Shown piece by piece: positions 8,719-17,340 of a stretch of 64,000 nt of DNA. The stretch is from Galbitalea sp036266835. GTDB taxonomy: Bacteria; Actinomycetota; Actinomycetes; Actinomycetales; Microbacteriaceae. Both the position numbers and the translations under genes were made by a program. The stretch is taken from NCBI GenBank assembly GCA_036266835.1, contig DATAXD010000016.1, positions 8,090 to 72,089 on the forward strand, in the 5' to 3' direction. Numbering within the stretch: position 1 is the first letter of the stretch; the number at the start of each line of letters is the position of its first letter. The notes under the pieces are model-generated. The model saw only the letters and a list, made by a program, of their open reading frames with translations. It had not been told where the DNA came from and did no database searches.

Positions 8719-9882
8719 GTGGATCTATTCGAGTACCAGGCCCGTGACCTCTTCGAGCAGCACGGAGTGCCGGTACTACCCGGCATCGTCGCGAGCACCC
8801 CGGAAGAAGCGAAAGCCGCGGCCGCAAAGCTCGGCGGGACCGTCGTCGTGAAGGCGCAGGTCAAGGCCGGAGGCCGGGGCAAGGCCGGCGGCGTCAAGGT
8901 GGTGCACAATCCGGATGACGCGGCGACAGCGGCCGAGGCCATCCTCAAGCTCACGATCAAGGGCCTGCCGGTCCACAAGGTCATGGTCACGGCTGGCGCG
9001 AAAATCGACAAGGAGTTCTACTTCTCGGTGCTTCTCGACCGGGCCAATCGCTCCTACCTGTCGCTGTGTGCGGTCGAGGGTGGCATGGAGATCGAGGAGC
9101 TCGCGGTCGAGCGTCCGGATGCGCTCGCGAAGGTCGAGGTCATCCCCGGCGTCGGAATCGACCTGGAGAAGGCGCTCGAGATCGCCAAGGCCGGACACTT
9201 CGCGGAAGACCTCGCCGCCAAGGTCGCGCCCGTCATCGTCAAGCTGTACGAGGTGTACACCGGCGAGGATGCGACGCTGGTCGAGGTCAACCCGCTCGTC
9301 CTCACCGAGGATGGCTCGATCCTGGCGCTCGACGGCAAGGTGAGCCTCGACGAGAACGCGGACTTCCGTCACCCGGAGCACGCGGAGCTCGAGGATGCCG
9401 CCGCCGCTGACCCGCTCGAGGCCAAGGCCAAGAAGTTGCACCTGAACTACGTGAAGCTCGACGGTGAAGTCGGCATCATCGGCAATGGTGCGGGACTCGT
9501 CATGTCGACGCTGGATGTCGTCGCCTACGCCGGTGAGCGGCACGGAGGCGTGAAGCCGGCCAACTTCCTCGACATCGGCGGCGGAGCATCCGCGGAGGTG
9601 ATGGCGAACGGTTTGAGCGTGATCCTCGGTGACCCGCAGGTGAAGAGCGTGTTCGTCAATGTGTTTGGCGGCATCACCTCGTGCGATGCGGTGGCCAACG
9701 GAATTGTGGGCGCGCTCGAGACGCTCGGCGCGGAGGCATCCAAGCCGCTCGTCGTGAGACTCGATGGCAACAAGGTGGATGAAGGACGCAAGATCCTGAC
9801 CGACGCGAACAACCCGCTCGTGACGCTGGCACTCAACATGGACGACGGCGCCGACAAAGCGGCCGAGCTGGCGAGCCGGTGA
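8719..9882 (+). CDS. sucC: Succinate-CoA ligase, beta subunit
   Basis: The beta subunit of succinyl-CoA synthetase makes ATP or GTP in the TCA cycle. The 387 residues begin MDLFEYQARDLFEQHGVPVLPG (GTG start) and form an ATP-grasp fold with VVKAQVKAGGRGKAGGVK. The C-terminal half has the conserved GNGAGLVMSTLD, DIGGGA and NVFGGITSCD. Length is normal. It is followed by sucD after 62 bp containing a small palindromic repeat. No good Shine-Dalgarno sequence precedes the start; GATAAA a few bases upstream might be a -10 element of a leaderless mRNA, but that is weak. Confidence 0.95.
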   Translation: MDLFEYQARDLFEQHGVPVLPGIVASTPEEAKAAAAKLGGTVVVKAQVKAGGRGKAGGVKVVHNPDDAATAAEAILKLTIKGLPVHKVMVTAGAKIDKEFYFSVLLDRANRSYLSLCAVEGGMEIEELAVERPDALAKVEVIPGVGIDLEKALEIAKAGHFAEDLAAKVAPVIVKLYEVYTGEDATLVEVNPLVLTEDGSILALDGKVSLDENADFRHPEHAELEDAAAADPLEAKAKKLHLNYVKLDGEVGIIGNGAGLVMSTLDVVAYAGERHGGVKPANFLDIGGGASAEVMANGLSVILGDPQVKSVFVNVFGGITSCDAVANGIVGALETLGAEASKPLVVRLDGNKVDEGRKILTDANNPLVTLALNMDDGADKAAELASR

Positions 9883-9911
9883 TCGAGTAGCGCGAAGCGC
9901 GTATCGAGATC
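9881..9911. repeat. Short palindromic repeat, copy 1 (TCGAGTAGC...ATCGAGA)
   Basis: This 31-bp imperfect palindrome, with arms GATCGAGTAGCGCG and CGCGTATCGAGATC, starts within the sucC stop codon and lies in the sucC-sucD gap. Two related copies occur at 28192-28228 and 49589-49625. The constant ends TCGAGTAGC and ATCGAGA with a variable GC-rich core suggest a REP-like family. Confidence 0.75.
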
Positions 9912-9944
9912 CCATCAACCCAAGACTTCAAAGGACACACAAAA

Positions 9945-10847
9945 ATGTCGATCTTCCTCAACAGGAACTCCAAGGTCATCGTCCAGGGCATCACGGGCTC
10001 CGAGGGCACAAAGCACACCGCCCTGATGCTCAAGGCGGGAACGCAGGTCGTCGGCGGCGTCAACGCGCGCAAGGCGGGCGAGACCGTAACGCACGTCGGA
10101 GCCGATGGGCAGAGCGTCTCGCTTCCCGTTTTCGCAACCGTGGACGAGGCGATGCGCGAAACGGATGCCGACGTCTCGATCGTGTTCGTGCCCCCGGCCT
10201 TCGCGAAGGATGCGGTGGTCGAGGCCATCGAGGCGGAGATCCCGATGGTTGTCGTGATCACCGAGGGGATTCCTGTGCAGGACTCGGCCGAGTTCTGGGC
10301 GCTCGCGCAGGCCAAGGGAAACCTGACGCGCATCATTGGGCCTAATTGCCCGGGAATCATCACGCCCGGAGAGTCGCTCGTCGGCATCACGCCCGCGAAC
10401 ATCACGGGCAAAGGGCCGATCGGCCTGGTTTCGAAGTCGGGAACCCTGACGTACCAGATGATGTTCGAGCTGCGGGATCTCGGATTCTCCACGGCCATCG
10501 GAATCGGCGGCGACCCCATCATCGGCACGACCCACATCGATGCGCTCGCTGCGTTCCAGGATGACCCGGAGACCAAGGCGATCGTGATGATCGGTGAGAT
10601 CGGCGGCGACGCCGAGGAGCGCGCGGCGGACTTCATCAAGGCGAACGTGACCAAGCCGGTTGTGGCGTACGTCGCGGGATTCACCGCGCCCGAGGGCAAG
10701 ACCATGGGTCACGCTGGTGCGATCGTGTCATCCGGTGCCGGCACCGCGCAGGGCAAGAAGGAAGCGCTCGAGGCGGCCGGGGTCAAGGTCGGCAAGACCC
10801 CATCCGAGACCGCGTCCCTGATGCGCGAGTTGTTCGCCGCCCTGTAG
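9945..10847 (+). CDS. sucD: Succinate-CoA ligase, alpha subunit
   Basis: This subunit carries the phosphohistidine and binds CoA. The 300-residue product has the N-terminal Rossmann CoA-binding domain (VIVQGITGSEGTKHT), the IGPNCPGIITPGE motif, and the catalytic His within GHAGAIVSSGAGTAQGKKEAL near residue 246. ATG at 9945 is preceded by AAAGGACAC-like sequence acting as a weak ribosome site. It forms an operon with sucC. Confidence 0.95.
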   Translation: MSIFLNRNSKVIVQGITGSEGTKHTALMLKAGTQVVGGVNARKAGETVTHVGADGQSVSLPVFATVDEAMRETDADVSIVFVPPAFAKDAVVEAIEAEIPMVVVITEGIPVQDSAEFWALAQAKGNLTRIIGPNCPGIITPGESLVGITPANITGKGPIGLVSKSGTLTYQMMFELRDLGFSTAIGIGGDPIIGTTHIDALAAFQDDPETKAIVMIGEIGGDAEERAADFIKANVTKPVVAYVAGFTAPEGKTMGHAGAIVSSGAGTAQGKKEALEAAGVKVGKTPSETASLMRELFAAL

Positions 10848-10887
10848 GCGGCGAAACGGCAAGCACATCGCCGCGCTCTAGCTGACC

Positions 10888-10924
10888 AACTCCGCCCACA
10901 AGGGTGGATGACTCCCACGGGAGT
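10888..10924. promoter_or_regulatory. AACTCCGCCCACAA motif and ACTCCC/GGGAGT palindrome
   Basis: The 112-bp gap before the 10960 gene holds AACTCCGCCCACAA (10888-10901). This is the same motif that builds the inverted repeat at 11424-11487 on the other side of the gene. It is followed by ACTCCCACGGGAGT (10911-10924), a 6-bp-arm palindrome close to the likely promoter. The palindrome could be an operator; no regulator can be assigned. Confidence 0.4.
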
Positions 10925-10959
10925 ACATTGCCGCGTCGGTTACGAGGCAGGCTGGAGGT

Positions 10960-11406
10960 ATGACTTCGACCTCAACAAAAAATCCTGTCCCATCCGTCCA
11001 CCCGACCTGGCCCCTTTGGACCTACCGAATTGTTGCGACGCTCGCCGCCGTGCTGCTGTTCATCCAGTCGATCTTTGCCGGAGAGTTCATCGCCGATAAG
11101 CACGACAAGTTGGCGTTCATGCTGCACCGCGAGAACGCGACTGTCGCCAGCGTTGTTGTGTTGCTGCTGGTGGTAGCGGCAATCCTGTGGATCAAGCCGG
11201 GCGGCGGACCGCGCACGGTGCTTCCACGAGCGATTGGCCTGCTTGTCGTGACGGCGGGCGAGGCCGCCGCCGGATACGCGAAACTGACGCAGCTCCATGT
11301 CCCGCTCGCTGTGCTGCTCATCGGTATCGCGGCGTGGATGGCGATCTCGTCGTGGTTTCCCGCTGGTAGCGCCCGTCGCGGAAAAGGCAAGTCGGTCGCG
11401 TCCTAG
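10960..11406 (+). CDS. Small four-segment membrane protein
   Basis: The product is 148 residues with about four hydrophobic helices (IVATLAAVLLFIQSIFAGEFI, TVASVVVLLLVVAAILWI, AIGLLVVTAGEAAAGYA and LAVLLIGIAAWMAISSWF) and a basic C-terminus. The loop GEFIADKHDKLAFMLHRENAT between helices one and two is polar and His-containing. I do not recognise the family with certainty. The ATG is preceded by GGAGG at 10953-10957, a strong but close ribosome site. Copies of the GTGGGCGGAGTT motif flank the gene on both sides. Confidence 0.7.
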   Translation: MTSTSTKNPVPSVHPTWPLWTYRIVATLAAVLLFIQSIFAGEFIADKHDKLAFMLHRENATVASVVVLLLVVAAILWIKPGGGPRTVLPRAIGLLVVTAGEAAAGYAKLTQLHVPLAVLLIGIAAWMAISSWFPAGSARRGKGKSVAS

Positions 11407-11423
11407 CTCCCCACACGGCAGTC

Positions 11424-11487
11424 GTGGGCGGAGTTATCCGCTGTGGGCGGCGCTGTGACCCCGCCCCAACGCGATAACTCCGCCCAC
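11424..11487. terminator. Nested hairpin GTGGGCGGAGTTAT family
   Basis: GTGGGCGGAGTTAT at 11424-11437 pairs perfectly over 14 bp with ATAACTCCGCCCAC at 11474-11487. An inner GTGGGCGG (11443-11450) can pair with CCCGCCCC around 11459-11466. It lies between the stop of the membrane-protein gene and dhaK and probably ends transcription. A single copy of the same motif lies at 10888-10901. Confidence 0.7.
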
Positions 11488-11528
11488 AACGGGTTCTGCA
11501 GCGCGTGGGGGTGTGGGATTCTGGTGGG

Positions 11529-12518
11529 GTGAAGAAGCTCATCAACGCCCCAGCGGATGTGCTGGCCGAGTCGCTGATCGGGCTGGCCGGCGCGCATCCG
11601 GAGCTGCGGGTGGACCACGAGCATCGAATCGTCTATCGCGCCGAACCCAAGCCCCGCGGAACCGTCGCGCTGCTGAGCGGCGGCGGTAGCGGGCACGAAC
11701 CACTCCACACCGGCTATGTCGGATTCGGGATGCTGGATGCCGCCGTCTGCGGGGAGATTTTCACCTCGCCGACGCCCGACCAGATCCTCGAGGCGACGAC
11801 GAGCATCGACACCGGCGCCGGCGTGCTCCACCTCGTCAAGAACTACACGGGGGACGTCATGAACTTCGAGATGGCGAACGAGCTCGCGGGCGCGGTTCCG
11901 GTCGAAACGGTCATCATTGCCGACGATGTGGCGGTCGAGGACTCGACCTACACGGCGGGTCGACGCGGAACAGGCGTCACCGTACTGGTCGAGAAGATCG
12001 TCGGGGCGGCCGCCGAGCAGGGCCGCGATCTGGCAGAGGTCGCGACCCTCGCGCGGCGCGTTACCGCATCCGGCCGGTCGATGGGCATCGCACTCACCAG
12101 CGCGACCCTGCCCGCCTCGGGCAAGCCGAACTTCGACCTGGCCGAGTCCGACATGGAGGTGGGCGTCGGCATCCATGGCGAACCCGGCCGAAGACGCGTT
12201 CCGCTCGCGGGCGCGACCGAGATCGCGGGGATGCTCATCGAGCCCATCCTCGCCGACCACGAATTCGGCAGCGGGCCGGCGATAGTTATGCTGAACGGCA
12301 TGGGTGGGACGCCACTGATCGAGCTCTATCTGCTGTTCGGCGAGGCGAAGCGGGTGCTCGAACGCGCCGGGGTGACCGTCGCTCGCAGTCTGGTCGGCAA
12401 CTACATCACCTCGCTCGATATGGCCGGCGCCTCGGTCACTGTCGTGCGAGCGGATGACGAACTGCTCGCACTGTGGGACGCGCCGGTCTCGACGCCGGCG
12501 CTGCGCTGGGGGATGTGA
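11529..12518 (+). CDS. dhaK: PTS-dependent dihydroxyacetone kinase, subunit DhaK
   Basis: DhaK binds dihydroxyacetone through a covalent hemiaminal to a His. The 329 residues begin MKKLINAPADVLAESLIGLAGAHPEL. They contain GGGSGHEPLHTGYVG with the substrate loop and His, GDVMNFEMANELA, and GRRGTGVTVLVEKIVGAAAE. GTG 11529 is chosen because KKLIN is the usual start and GGTGGG precedes it. The TGA overlaps the dhaL ATG by one base. Together with dhaL and dhaM it forms a complete PEP-driven DHA phosphorylation system. Confidence 0.93.
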   Translation: MKKLINAPADVLAESLIGLAGAHPELRVDHEHRIVYRAEPKPRGTVALLSGGGSGHEPLHTGYVGFGMLDAAVCGEIFTSPTPDQILEATTSIDTGAGVLHLVKNYTGDVMNFEMANELAGAVPVETVIIADDVAVEDSTYTAGRRGTGVTVLVEKIVGAAAEQGRDLAEVATLARRVTASGRSMGIALTSATLPASGKPNFDLAESDMEVGVGIHGEPGRRRVPLAGATEIAGMLIEPILADHEFGSGPAIVMLNGMGGTPLIELYLLFGEAKRVLERAGVTVARSLVGNYITSLDMAGASVTVVRADDELLALWDAPVSTPALRWGM

Positions 12519-13144
12519 TGGCGGTCCGCTATGAGCAGCTCCTCGACTGGCTGAGGCTGGTCGACGAGGGCCTCATGGAACAGCGCGTCCACCTGACCGA
12601 GCTGGACTCGGCGATTGGCGACGGCGACCACGGCACCAACCTCGCGCGCGGGGCGGCGGCGGCCTCGTCGAAGGTGGATTCGGAACAACCCGAGTACATC
12701 GACGAGCTTTTCAAGCTGGTCGGGATGACGCTGATCAGCTCCGTCGGCGGCGCGAGCGGTCCGCTGTATGGGACGTTCTTCCTGCGATTCGCTGCTTCCG
12801 CCGGGCACCAACAGGAGCTGTCGGCCGATGAACTCGCGGATGCCCTCGATGCGGGGGTCGCTGGCGTTGTCGAGCGTGGCAAGCCGGAGCTCGGGGACAA
12901 GACGATGTACGACGCGATGGAGCCTGCAGTCCGGGCGTTCCGCCACGATCTCCACAAGAACGGCGTCGCGGTCGCGGCGAATCGCGCGTCCGACGCGGCA
13001 GCCCACGGGCGGGATGCGACGGCCGATTTCGTCGCTCGCAAGGGTCGCGCCAGCTACCTCGGCGAACGGAGCCTTGGCCATGTCGACCCGGGCGCGGCAT
13101 CCGCTGCGCTGCTTTTTGCGGCCCTCGCGGAGGCTCTTGCCTAG
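12518..13144 (+). CDS. dhaL: PTS-dependent dihydroxyacetone kinase, ADP-binding subunit DhaL
   Basis: DhaL keeps a tightly bound ADP that is rephosphorylated by DhaM and passes phosphate to DHA held by DhaK. The 208-residue helical protein has the Mg-binding LDSAIGDGDHGTNLARG motif, GGASGPLYGTFFLRFA, and a C-terminal GRASYLGERSLGHVDPGAASAAL signature. The ATG sits in TGATG with the dhaK stop, so the two are translationally coupled. An in-frame upstream start would lie inside dhaK. Confidence 0.93.
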   Translation: MAVRYEQLLDWLRLVDEGLMEQRVHLTELDSAIGDGDHGTNLARGAAAASSKVDSEQPEYIDELFKLVGMTLISSVGGASGPLYGTFFLRFAASAGHQQELSADELADALDAGVAGVVERGKPELGDKTMYDAMEPAVRAFRHDLHKNGVAVAANRASDAAAHGRDATADFVARKGRASYLGERSLGHVDPGAASAALLFAALAEALA

Positions 13145-13153
13145 GCGGCCGGC

Positions 13154-15553
13154 ATGATCGGCGTCGTCGTCGTCTCGCACAGTCCGCAGCTCGCGCGGGC
13201 GACGGTCGATCTGGCTCTCGAGATGGTGCACGGCGATGGCCCGAGTGTCGCCATCGCGGCCGGAGTGTTCGACGGATCCACCGGAACGGATGCGACGCGC
13301 ATCGCCGAGGCGATCCGGGAGGTCGCGTCGCCCGACGGCGTACTGGTCCTGGTCGACCTTGGTTCCGCAGTCCTTAGCGCGAGCCTGGCGCTGGAACTCG
13401 TCGACCTGCCCGACATCGACATCCGGGTCTCCAGCGCTCCGTTCGTCGAAGGCCTCATGGCCGGGCTGGTTCTCGCCGCGGCGAATGCCAGCCTCGATGA
13501 GGTCGAACGCGAGGCGCGCAATTCGCTGGCGAGCAAGCGCGCCCAGCTCGGCGATCCTGCGGATGCGCCGTCCGTTGAGCCAGCCGCCGGCGAACTCAGC
13601 GTCGACCTGCGGCTGCGCAATCCCAGCGGACTCCACATCCGTCCCGCGTCAATGATCGTCCTGGCGCTGGCGCCGTTGGATGCGACTGTCACAATCGCAA
13701 ATCTGCGGACCGGGTCCGGCCCTCGTCAGGCGAACAGCCCAACCAAGCTGCTCACGCTGGCCGCCCAGCGAGGAGACGTGGTGCGCGTTTCGGCGTCGGG
13801 TGCCCAGGCCCGGGCGGCGCTGGACACCGTGCGCGACCTCGTGACGAACGGGTTCGGCGAACTCGATCGCGAGCCAGAACCGTTACCGGTTGGACCGGTC
13901 CGTGGTGGCCCGCTCGGCGTGAGCCCGGGGCGCGCCGTCGGACCAGTCGTGCGGATGCCTGAGCCGCTCTTAGCGCCCACGCGTTCGTCTGCGCTTCCGC
14001 CATCGGAGCGTCCTGCCGCCGCTGAACGCATCGCTGTCGCGTGCGCCACGGTTGCGACAACACTGCGTGCCCGGGCGGAGCGAGTCACCGGCGACTCGCG
14101 GGCGGTTCTGGAAGGCGCCGCAACATTGGCCGAGGATCCCGCAACGCTGGACGGTGCCCGATCCGCCGTGATCGACGACGGCGATTCGCCGGAATTCGCA
14201 ATCTGGTCGACTATCGATGCGATTGCCGACGGGCTCGCCAGCCAGGGCGGGCGGACGGCCGATCGGGCGGCGGACCTCCACGACATCCGGAATCGTGTCG
14301 TCGCGGAACTGATGGGGCGACCGGCTCCCGGCGTGCCGGTACGAACCGAGCCGTTTGTGCTCGTCGCCCGTGACCTCGCGCCGGCCGATACCGCACTGCT
14401 CGATCCGGCAGTCTGTGTCGCGATTGTCACCGTCGAGGGCGGCCCAACCTCGCACACGGCCATCCTGTCCCGTTCGCTGGGGCTGCCGGCGATCGTTTCG
14501 GTCGAGAACGCGCTCGACCTCGCAGACGGCGTCGTCGTTCTTGTCGACGGCACCGTGGGAACCCTGACAATCGACCCCACCGACGATCAGGTCGCCGAGG
14601 TCAGGGCCGAGTCACATGCCATCGTCGCGTTTGACGGCGTCGGAGCCACCGCCGACGGGCATCGCGTGCAACTTCTCGCTAATGTCGGCTCGCCCGCGAG
14701 CGTGGCAAACGCGGTCGAGGCTTCGGCCGAGGGCGTCGGGCTGTTTCGCACGGAGTTTCTCTTTCTGGATCGTCCCGAAGCGCCCAGCATCGAGGAACAG
14801 GCCGCCGCGTACGGCCAGGTCTTTGCCGCCTTCGGTGGCAAGAAAGTCATCGTCCGGACCCTGGATGCCGGCGCGGACAAGCCGCTCGCGTTTGTGCGAG
14901 TCGCGACGGAGGCGAATCCGGCGCTCGGCATCCGCGGCTACCGCACGACGTGGCGACGCCCTGAGCTGATCGACGACCAACTCGCCGCGATTTCGGCGGC
15001 GGCATCCGGCAGTTCCGCGATCGTCGAGGTGATGGCTCCGATGATCGGTACTCCGGATGAGGCCGCGGATTTCGCGACTCGCTGCGCCGCGCACGGGTTG
15101 ACGAGCGTTGGGGTCATGATCGAGACGCCGGCGGCCGCCATCACGGCGCCGGAGATCCTCGCGCACGTGGATTTCGTGAGCCTGGGCACGAACGACCTCG
15201 CCCAGTACACGATGGCCGCGGACCGCGAGGTCGCCGAGCTCGCACTGCTCAACGACCCCTGGCAGCCCGCGGTGCTGCGGATGATTCGCCTCGCCTTCGA
15301 CGCCGGGGTGGCGGCTGGCAAGCCGGTCAGCGTCTGCGGCGAGGCCGCGGCCGATCCGATGCTCGCCGCCGTACTTGTCGGGATGGGCGCGTCGAGCCTG
15401 TCGATGTCCCCGCGCGCACTGGGACACGTGAGCGCTCTCCTGCGCGGTGTGACGCTGGAAGAGTGCAGGTCCGCGGCGACGAGTGCCGTGAGCGCACCGA
15501 CGGCGCCGGAGGCGCGGGCCGCCGCGGCTACTGCTCTTCGTATCGGTAGCTGA
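13154..15553 (+). CDS. dhaM: DhaM phosphotransferase with EIIA, HPr and complete Enzyme I domains
   Basis: This 799-residue protein fuses three PTS modules. Residues 1-130 are an EIIA-mannose-like DhaM domain with His9 in VVSHS. Residues about 150-235 are HPr with His161 in NPSGLHIRPAS. Residues about 250-799 are Enzyme I. The EI part has the swivelling His434 in GGPTSHTAI and the PEP-binding half with GLFRTEFLF, VIVRTLDAGADKPL and active Cys728 in SVCGEAA. DhaM of Escherichia coli has only a truncated EI, so this protein may take phosphate directly from PEP without general PTS proteins. It follows dhaL by 9 bp. Confidence 0.9.
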   Translation: MIGVVVVSHSPQLARATVDLALEMVHGDGPSVAIAAGVFDGSTGTDATRIAEAIREVASPDGVLVLVDLGSAVLSASLALELVDLPDIDIRVSSAPFVEGLMAGLVLAAANASLDEVEREARNSLASKRAQLGDPADAPSVEPAAGELSVDLRLRNPSGLHIRPASMIVLALAPLDATVTIANLRTGSGPRQANSPTKLLTLAAQRGDVVRVSASGAQARAALDTVRDLVTNGFGELDREPEPLPVGPVRGGPLGVSPGRAVGPVVRMPEPLLAPTRSSALPPSERPAAAERIAVACATVATTLRARAERVTGDSRAVLEGAATLAEDPATLDGARSAVIDDGDSPEFAIWSTIDAIADGLASQGGRTADRAADLHDIRNRVVAELMGRPAPGVPVRTEPFVLVARDLAPADTALLDPAVCVAIVTVEGGPTSHTAILSRSLGLPAIVSVENALDLADGVVVLVDGTVGTLTIDPTDDQVAEVRAESHAIVAFDGVGATADGHRVQLLANVGSPASVANAVEASAEGVGLFRTEFLFLDRPEAPSIEEQAAAYGQVFAAFGGKKVIVRTLDAGADKPLAFVRVATEANPALGIRGYRTTWRRPELIDDQLAAISAAASGSSAIVEVMAPMIGTPDEAADFATRCAAHGLTSVGVMIETPAAAITAPEILAHVDFVSLGTNDLAQYTMAADREVAELALLNDPWQPAVLRMIRLAFDAGVAAGKPVSVCGEAAADPMLAAVLVGMGASSLSMSPRALGHVSALLRGVTLEECRSAATSAVSAPTAPEARAAAATALRIGS

Positions 15554-16136
15554 ACGACCCCGAGTATTGAAACCACTCGCCCAGTAGCGGGCTGCGCAGC
15601 CGCACGTCGACGTGCTGTCGACCATCCACCCAGGACTCATCCACCGTGACCCGCGCCAACCGCGGGAGCCGGATGCGCGCACGGCCGACGTGCAGCCACT
15701 GCCGGGTCGACCGCATGGTGAGCATGCCGTCCCGGACCGTCAGTGCAAGGCGGATTTCGAAGCCCCGACGCGCGCCCAAGAAGTCGTGAAGCTCGCCGCC
15801 GACAACCCGCATCGTGTCTTCCAGGGGACGGTCCCTGCCGGGCAGGTGGAATGTGCGCAGCGCGTCCAGACCGCCGTCTTCGGTCGGGCGGTTCACGATG
15901 TCAAAGGGCACTTCGCGCGCAAACTCGGGAAACAGGATGCGGCGCCTGGCCATCAGGCTCAGCACCGGCCGCAGTATCCGCCGCCGGGATCCCGCGACCT
16001 CGAAGATCCCCGAACCGATTCCCACCTTCGCGCCGCCGGCGAAGTAGGTGCGCAGCTCGGGCCGCAACTCATTGATCGTCTTGCCGAGCACCCGCTGGTA
16101 GACGCTCTGCGCTCGCGCCGAGTCGGTCATCCTCAC
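15528..16136 (-). CDS. DUF4166 domain protein
   Basis: This is a roughly 200-residue beta-rich protein resembling DUF4166. It has an N-terminal RVLGKTINELRPELRTYF helix, FPEFAREVPFDIVNRP, LRTFHLPGR, and a C-terminal LLGEWFQYSGSFSYRY. Function is unknown. GTG 16136 has AAGGGAG at the right distance; ATG 16130 is the alternative. Its 3' end overlaps the dhaM 3' end by 26 nt, tail to tail, and it is divergent from the DUF6350 gene. Confidence 0.7.
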   Translation of the reverse strand: MRMTDSARAQSVYQRVLGKTINELRPELRTYFAGGAKVGIGSGIFEVAGSRRRILRPVLSLMARRRILFPEFAREVPFDIVNRPTEDGGLDALRTFHLPGRDRPLEDTMRVVGGELHDFLGARRGFEIRLALTVRDGMLTMRSTRQWLHVGRARIRLPRLARVTVDESWVDGRQHVDVRLRSPLLGEWFQYSGSFSYRYEEQ

Positions 16137-16167
16137 ATTGTCGCTCCCTTGCTAGGGTCAACGCGGT

Positions 16168-17331
16168 ATGAACCGCACCCTCTCCGCCCTGTTCTCGGCG
16201 CTCGAGGCCGTCATCGTGGCCGCGGTGGGGCTGGCGATCCCCCTTGCGCCCCTCACTGCGATGTGGGCGGCGCAGTACGGATTCGCACCGAACTGGACCG
16301 GATTCTGGCGCCTGGCCGCGGATGCCTGGCTGCTGGGTCACGGCACGGACATCCGCATCTTGCTGAGCGCAGCAACGCTCAAGAGCGCTGGCCTCACCGG
16401 TGCCGCGCAACCGTTCACTCTCACCATCGCGGTTCTCGGGTTTTCGCTGATCACTCTGCTGCTGGCCCGACGCGCGGGCCGACGGATCGCGGAGACCAAC
16501 CGTCGGCTGCTGGGCGAGGTCGTTGCGGTAATCGTGTTTGCGCTCGCGTCGTTCGGGGTTGCGGTTAGCTCCGGTGACGCGGCGGCTCGTCCGTCCGTCT
16601 GGCAGGGAACCCTGTTGCCAACGCTCGTATTCGTGCTGGGTCTGCTGATCGCCCGGTTCGGCGCGTTTCCGAAGTGGACGGCCTGGCGCCCGGATACCCG
16701 CGCCATTGTGGGGACGGCTCTGCGGGGTGGGGCTGCTGCCGCAGCAACCGTGCTCGCGATCGCCGGTCTCGCGGTTGCGATCTTGTTGCTCGCGAATTAC
16801 GCGCAGATCATCACGCTCTATGAGGATCTCCACTCCGGCGCGCTTGGCGGCCTGACACTTACCATTGCGCAACTCCTGTTTCTTCCGAACCTGGTCATTT
16901 GGGCCGCCGCATGGTTCATCGGGCCCGGCTTCTCGGTGGGCACCGGGTCGCAGATCAGCCCGCTCGGCACGACCGTCGGGCCGCTGCCTTCCATCCCGAT
17001 CCTGGGCGCGATTCCGCAGGGAGACGCCGCGTTCGCGTTCGCGGGGCTGCTCGTGCCCATCATCGCCGGGTTCCTGGCTGGGGCCGTGCTTGCCCCGGCC
17101 CTCGCCGCGAAGCTTCGCGCAACCGGGGCAGTCACCCGGGTCGTTGGTGCCGGCCTTGGGATCGGGGTCGTCGGCGGCGCCATTCTCGGACTCCTGGCGT
17201 GGGCAGCCGCTGGCGCGATCGGCCCGGGCAGGCTCCAGCAGGCGGGACCGGATCCGCTGACAGTCGGGCTGTTTGCCGCGCTCGAGATCGGCGTAGCCGC
17301 CGTCGCCGGGATGCTCGCGTCGCGCCGTTAG
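16168..17331 (+). CDS. DUF6350 family polytopic membrane protein
   Basis: The product has 387 residues with about nine hydrophobic segments, starting MNRTLSALFSALEAVIVAAVGLA. The sequence and its position directly before purN match the actinobacterial DUF6350 family, sometimes annotated as a PerM-like cell division protein; the role is unproven. The ATG at 16168 follows TAGGGT (16153-16158) by 9 nt and lacks a Shine-Dalgarno sequence, pointing to a leaderless mRNA. purN follows after 9 bp, with its own -10-like TAGGCT overlapping this stop codon. Confidence 0.8.
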   Translation: MNRTLSALFSALEAVIVAAVGLAIPLAPLTAMWAAQYGFAPNWTGFWRLAADAWLLGHGTDIRILLSAATLKSAGLTGAAQPFTLTIAVLGFSLITLLLARRAGRRIAETNRRLLGEVVAVIVFALASFGVAVSSGDAAARPSVWQGTLLPTLVFVLGLLIARFGAFPKWTAWRPDTRAIVGTALRGGAAAAATVLAIAGLAVAILLLANYAQIITLYEDLHSGALGGLTLTIAQLLFLPNLVIWAAAWFIGPGFSVGTGSQISPLGTTVGPLPSIPILGAIPQGDAAFAFAGLLVPIIAGFLAGAVLAPALAAKLRATGAVTRVVGAGLGIGVVGGAILGLLAWAAAGAIGPGRLQQAGPDPLTVGLFAALEIGVAAVAGMLASRR

Positions 17332-17340
17332 GCTGAGTGG

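Noticed and set aside
12401..13636. 411-codon minus-strand frame opposite dhaK/dhaL/dhaM
   Set aside because: Antisense to three genes with clear motifs and coupled starts.
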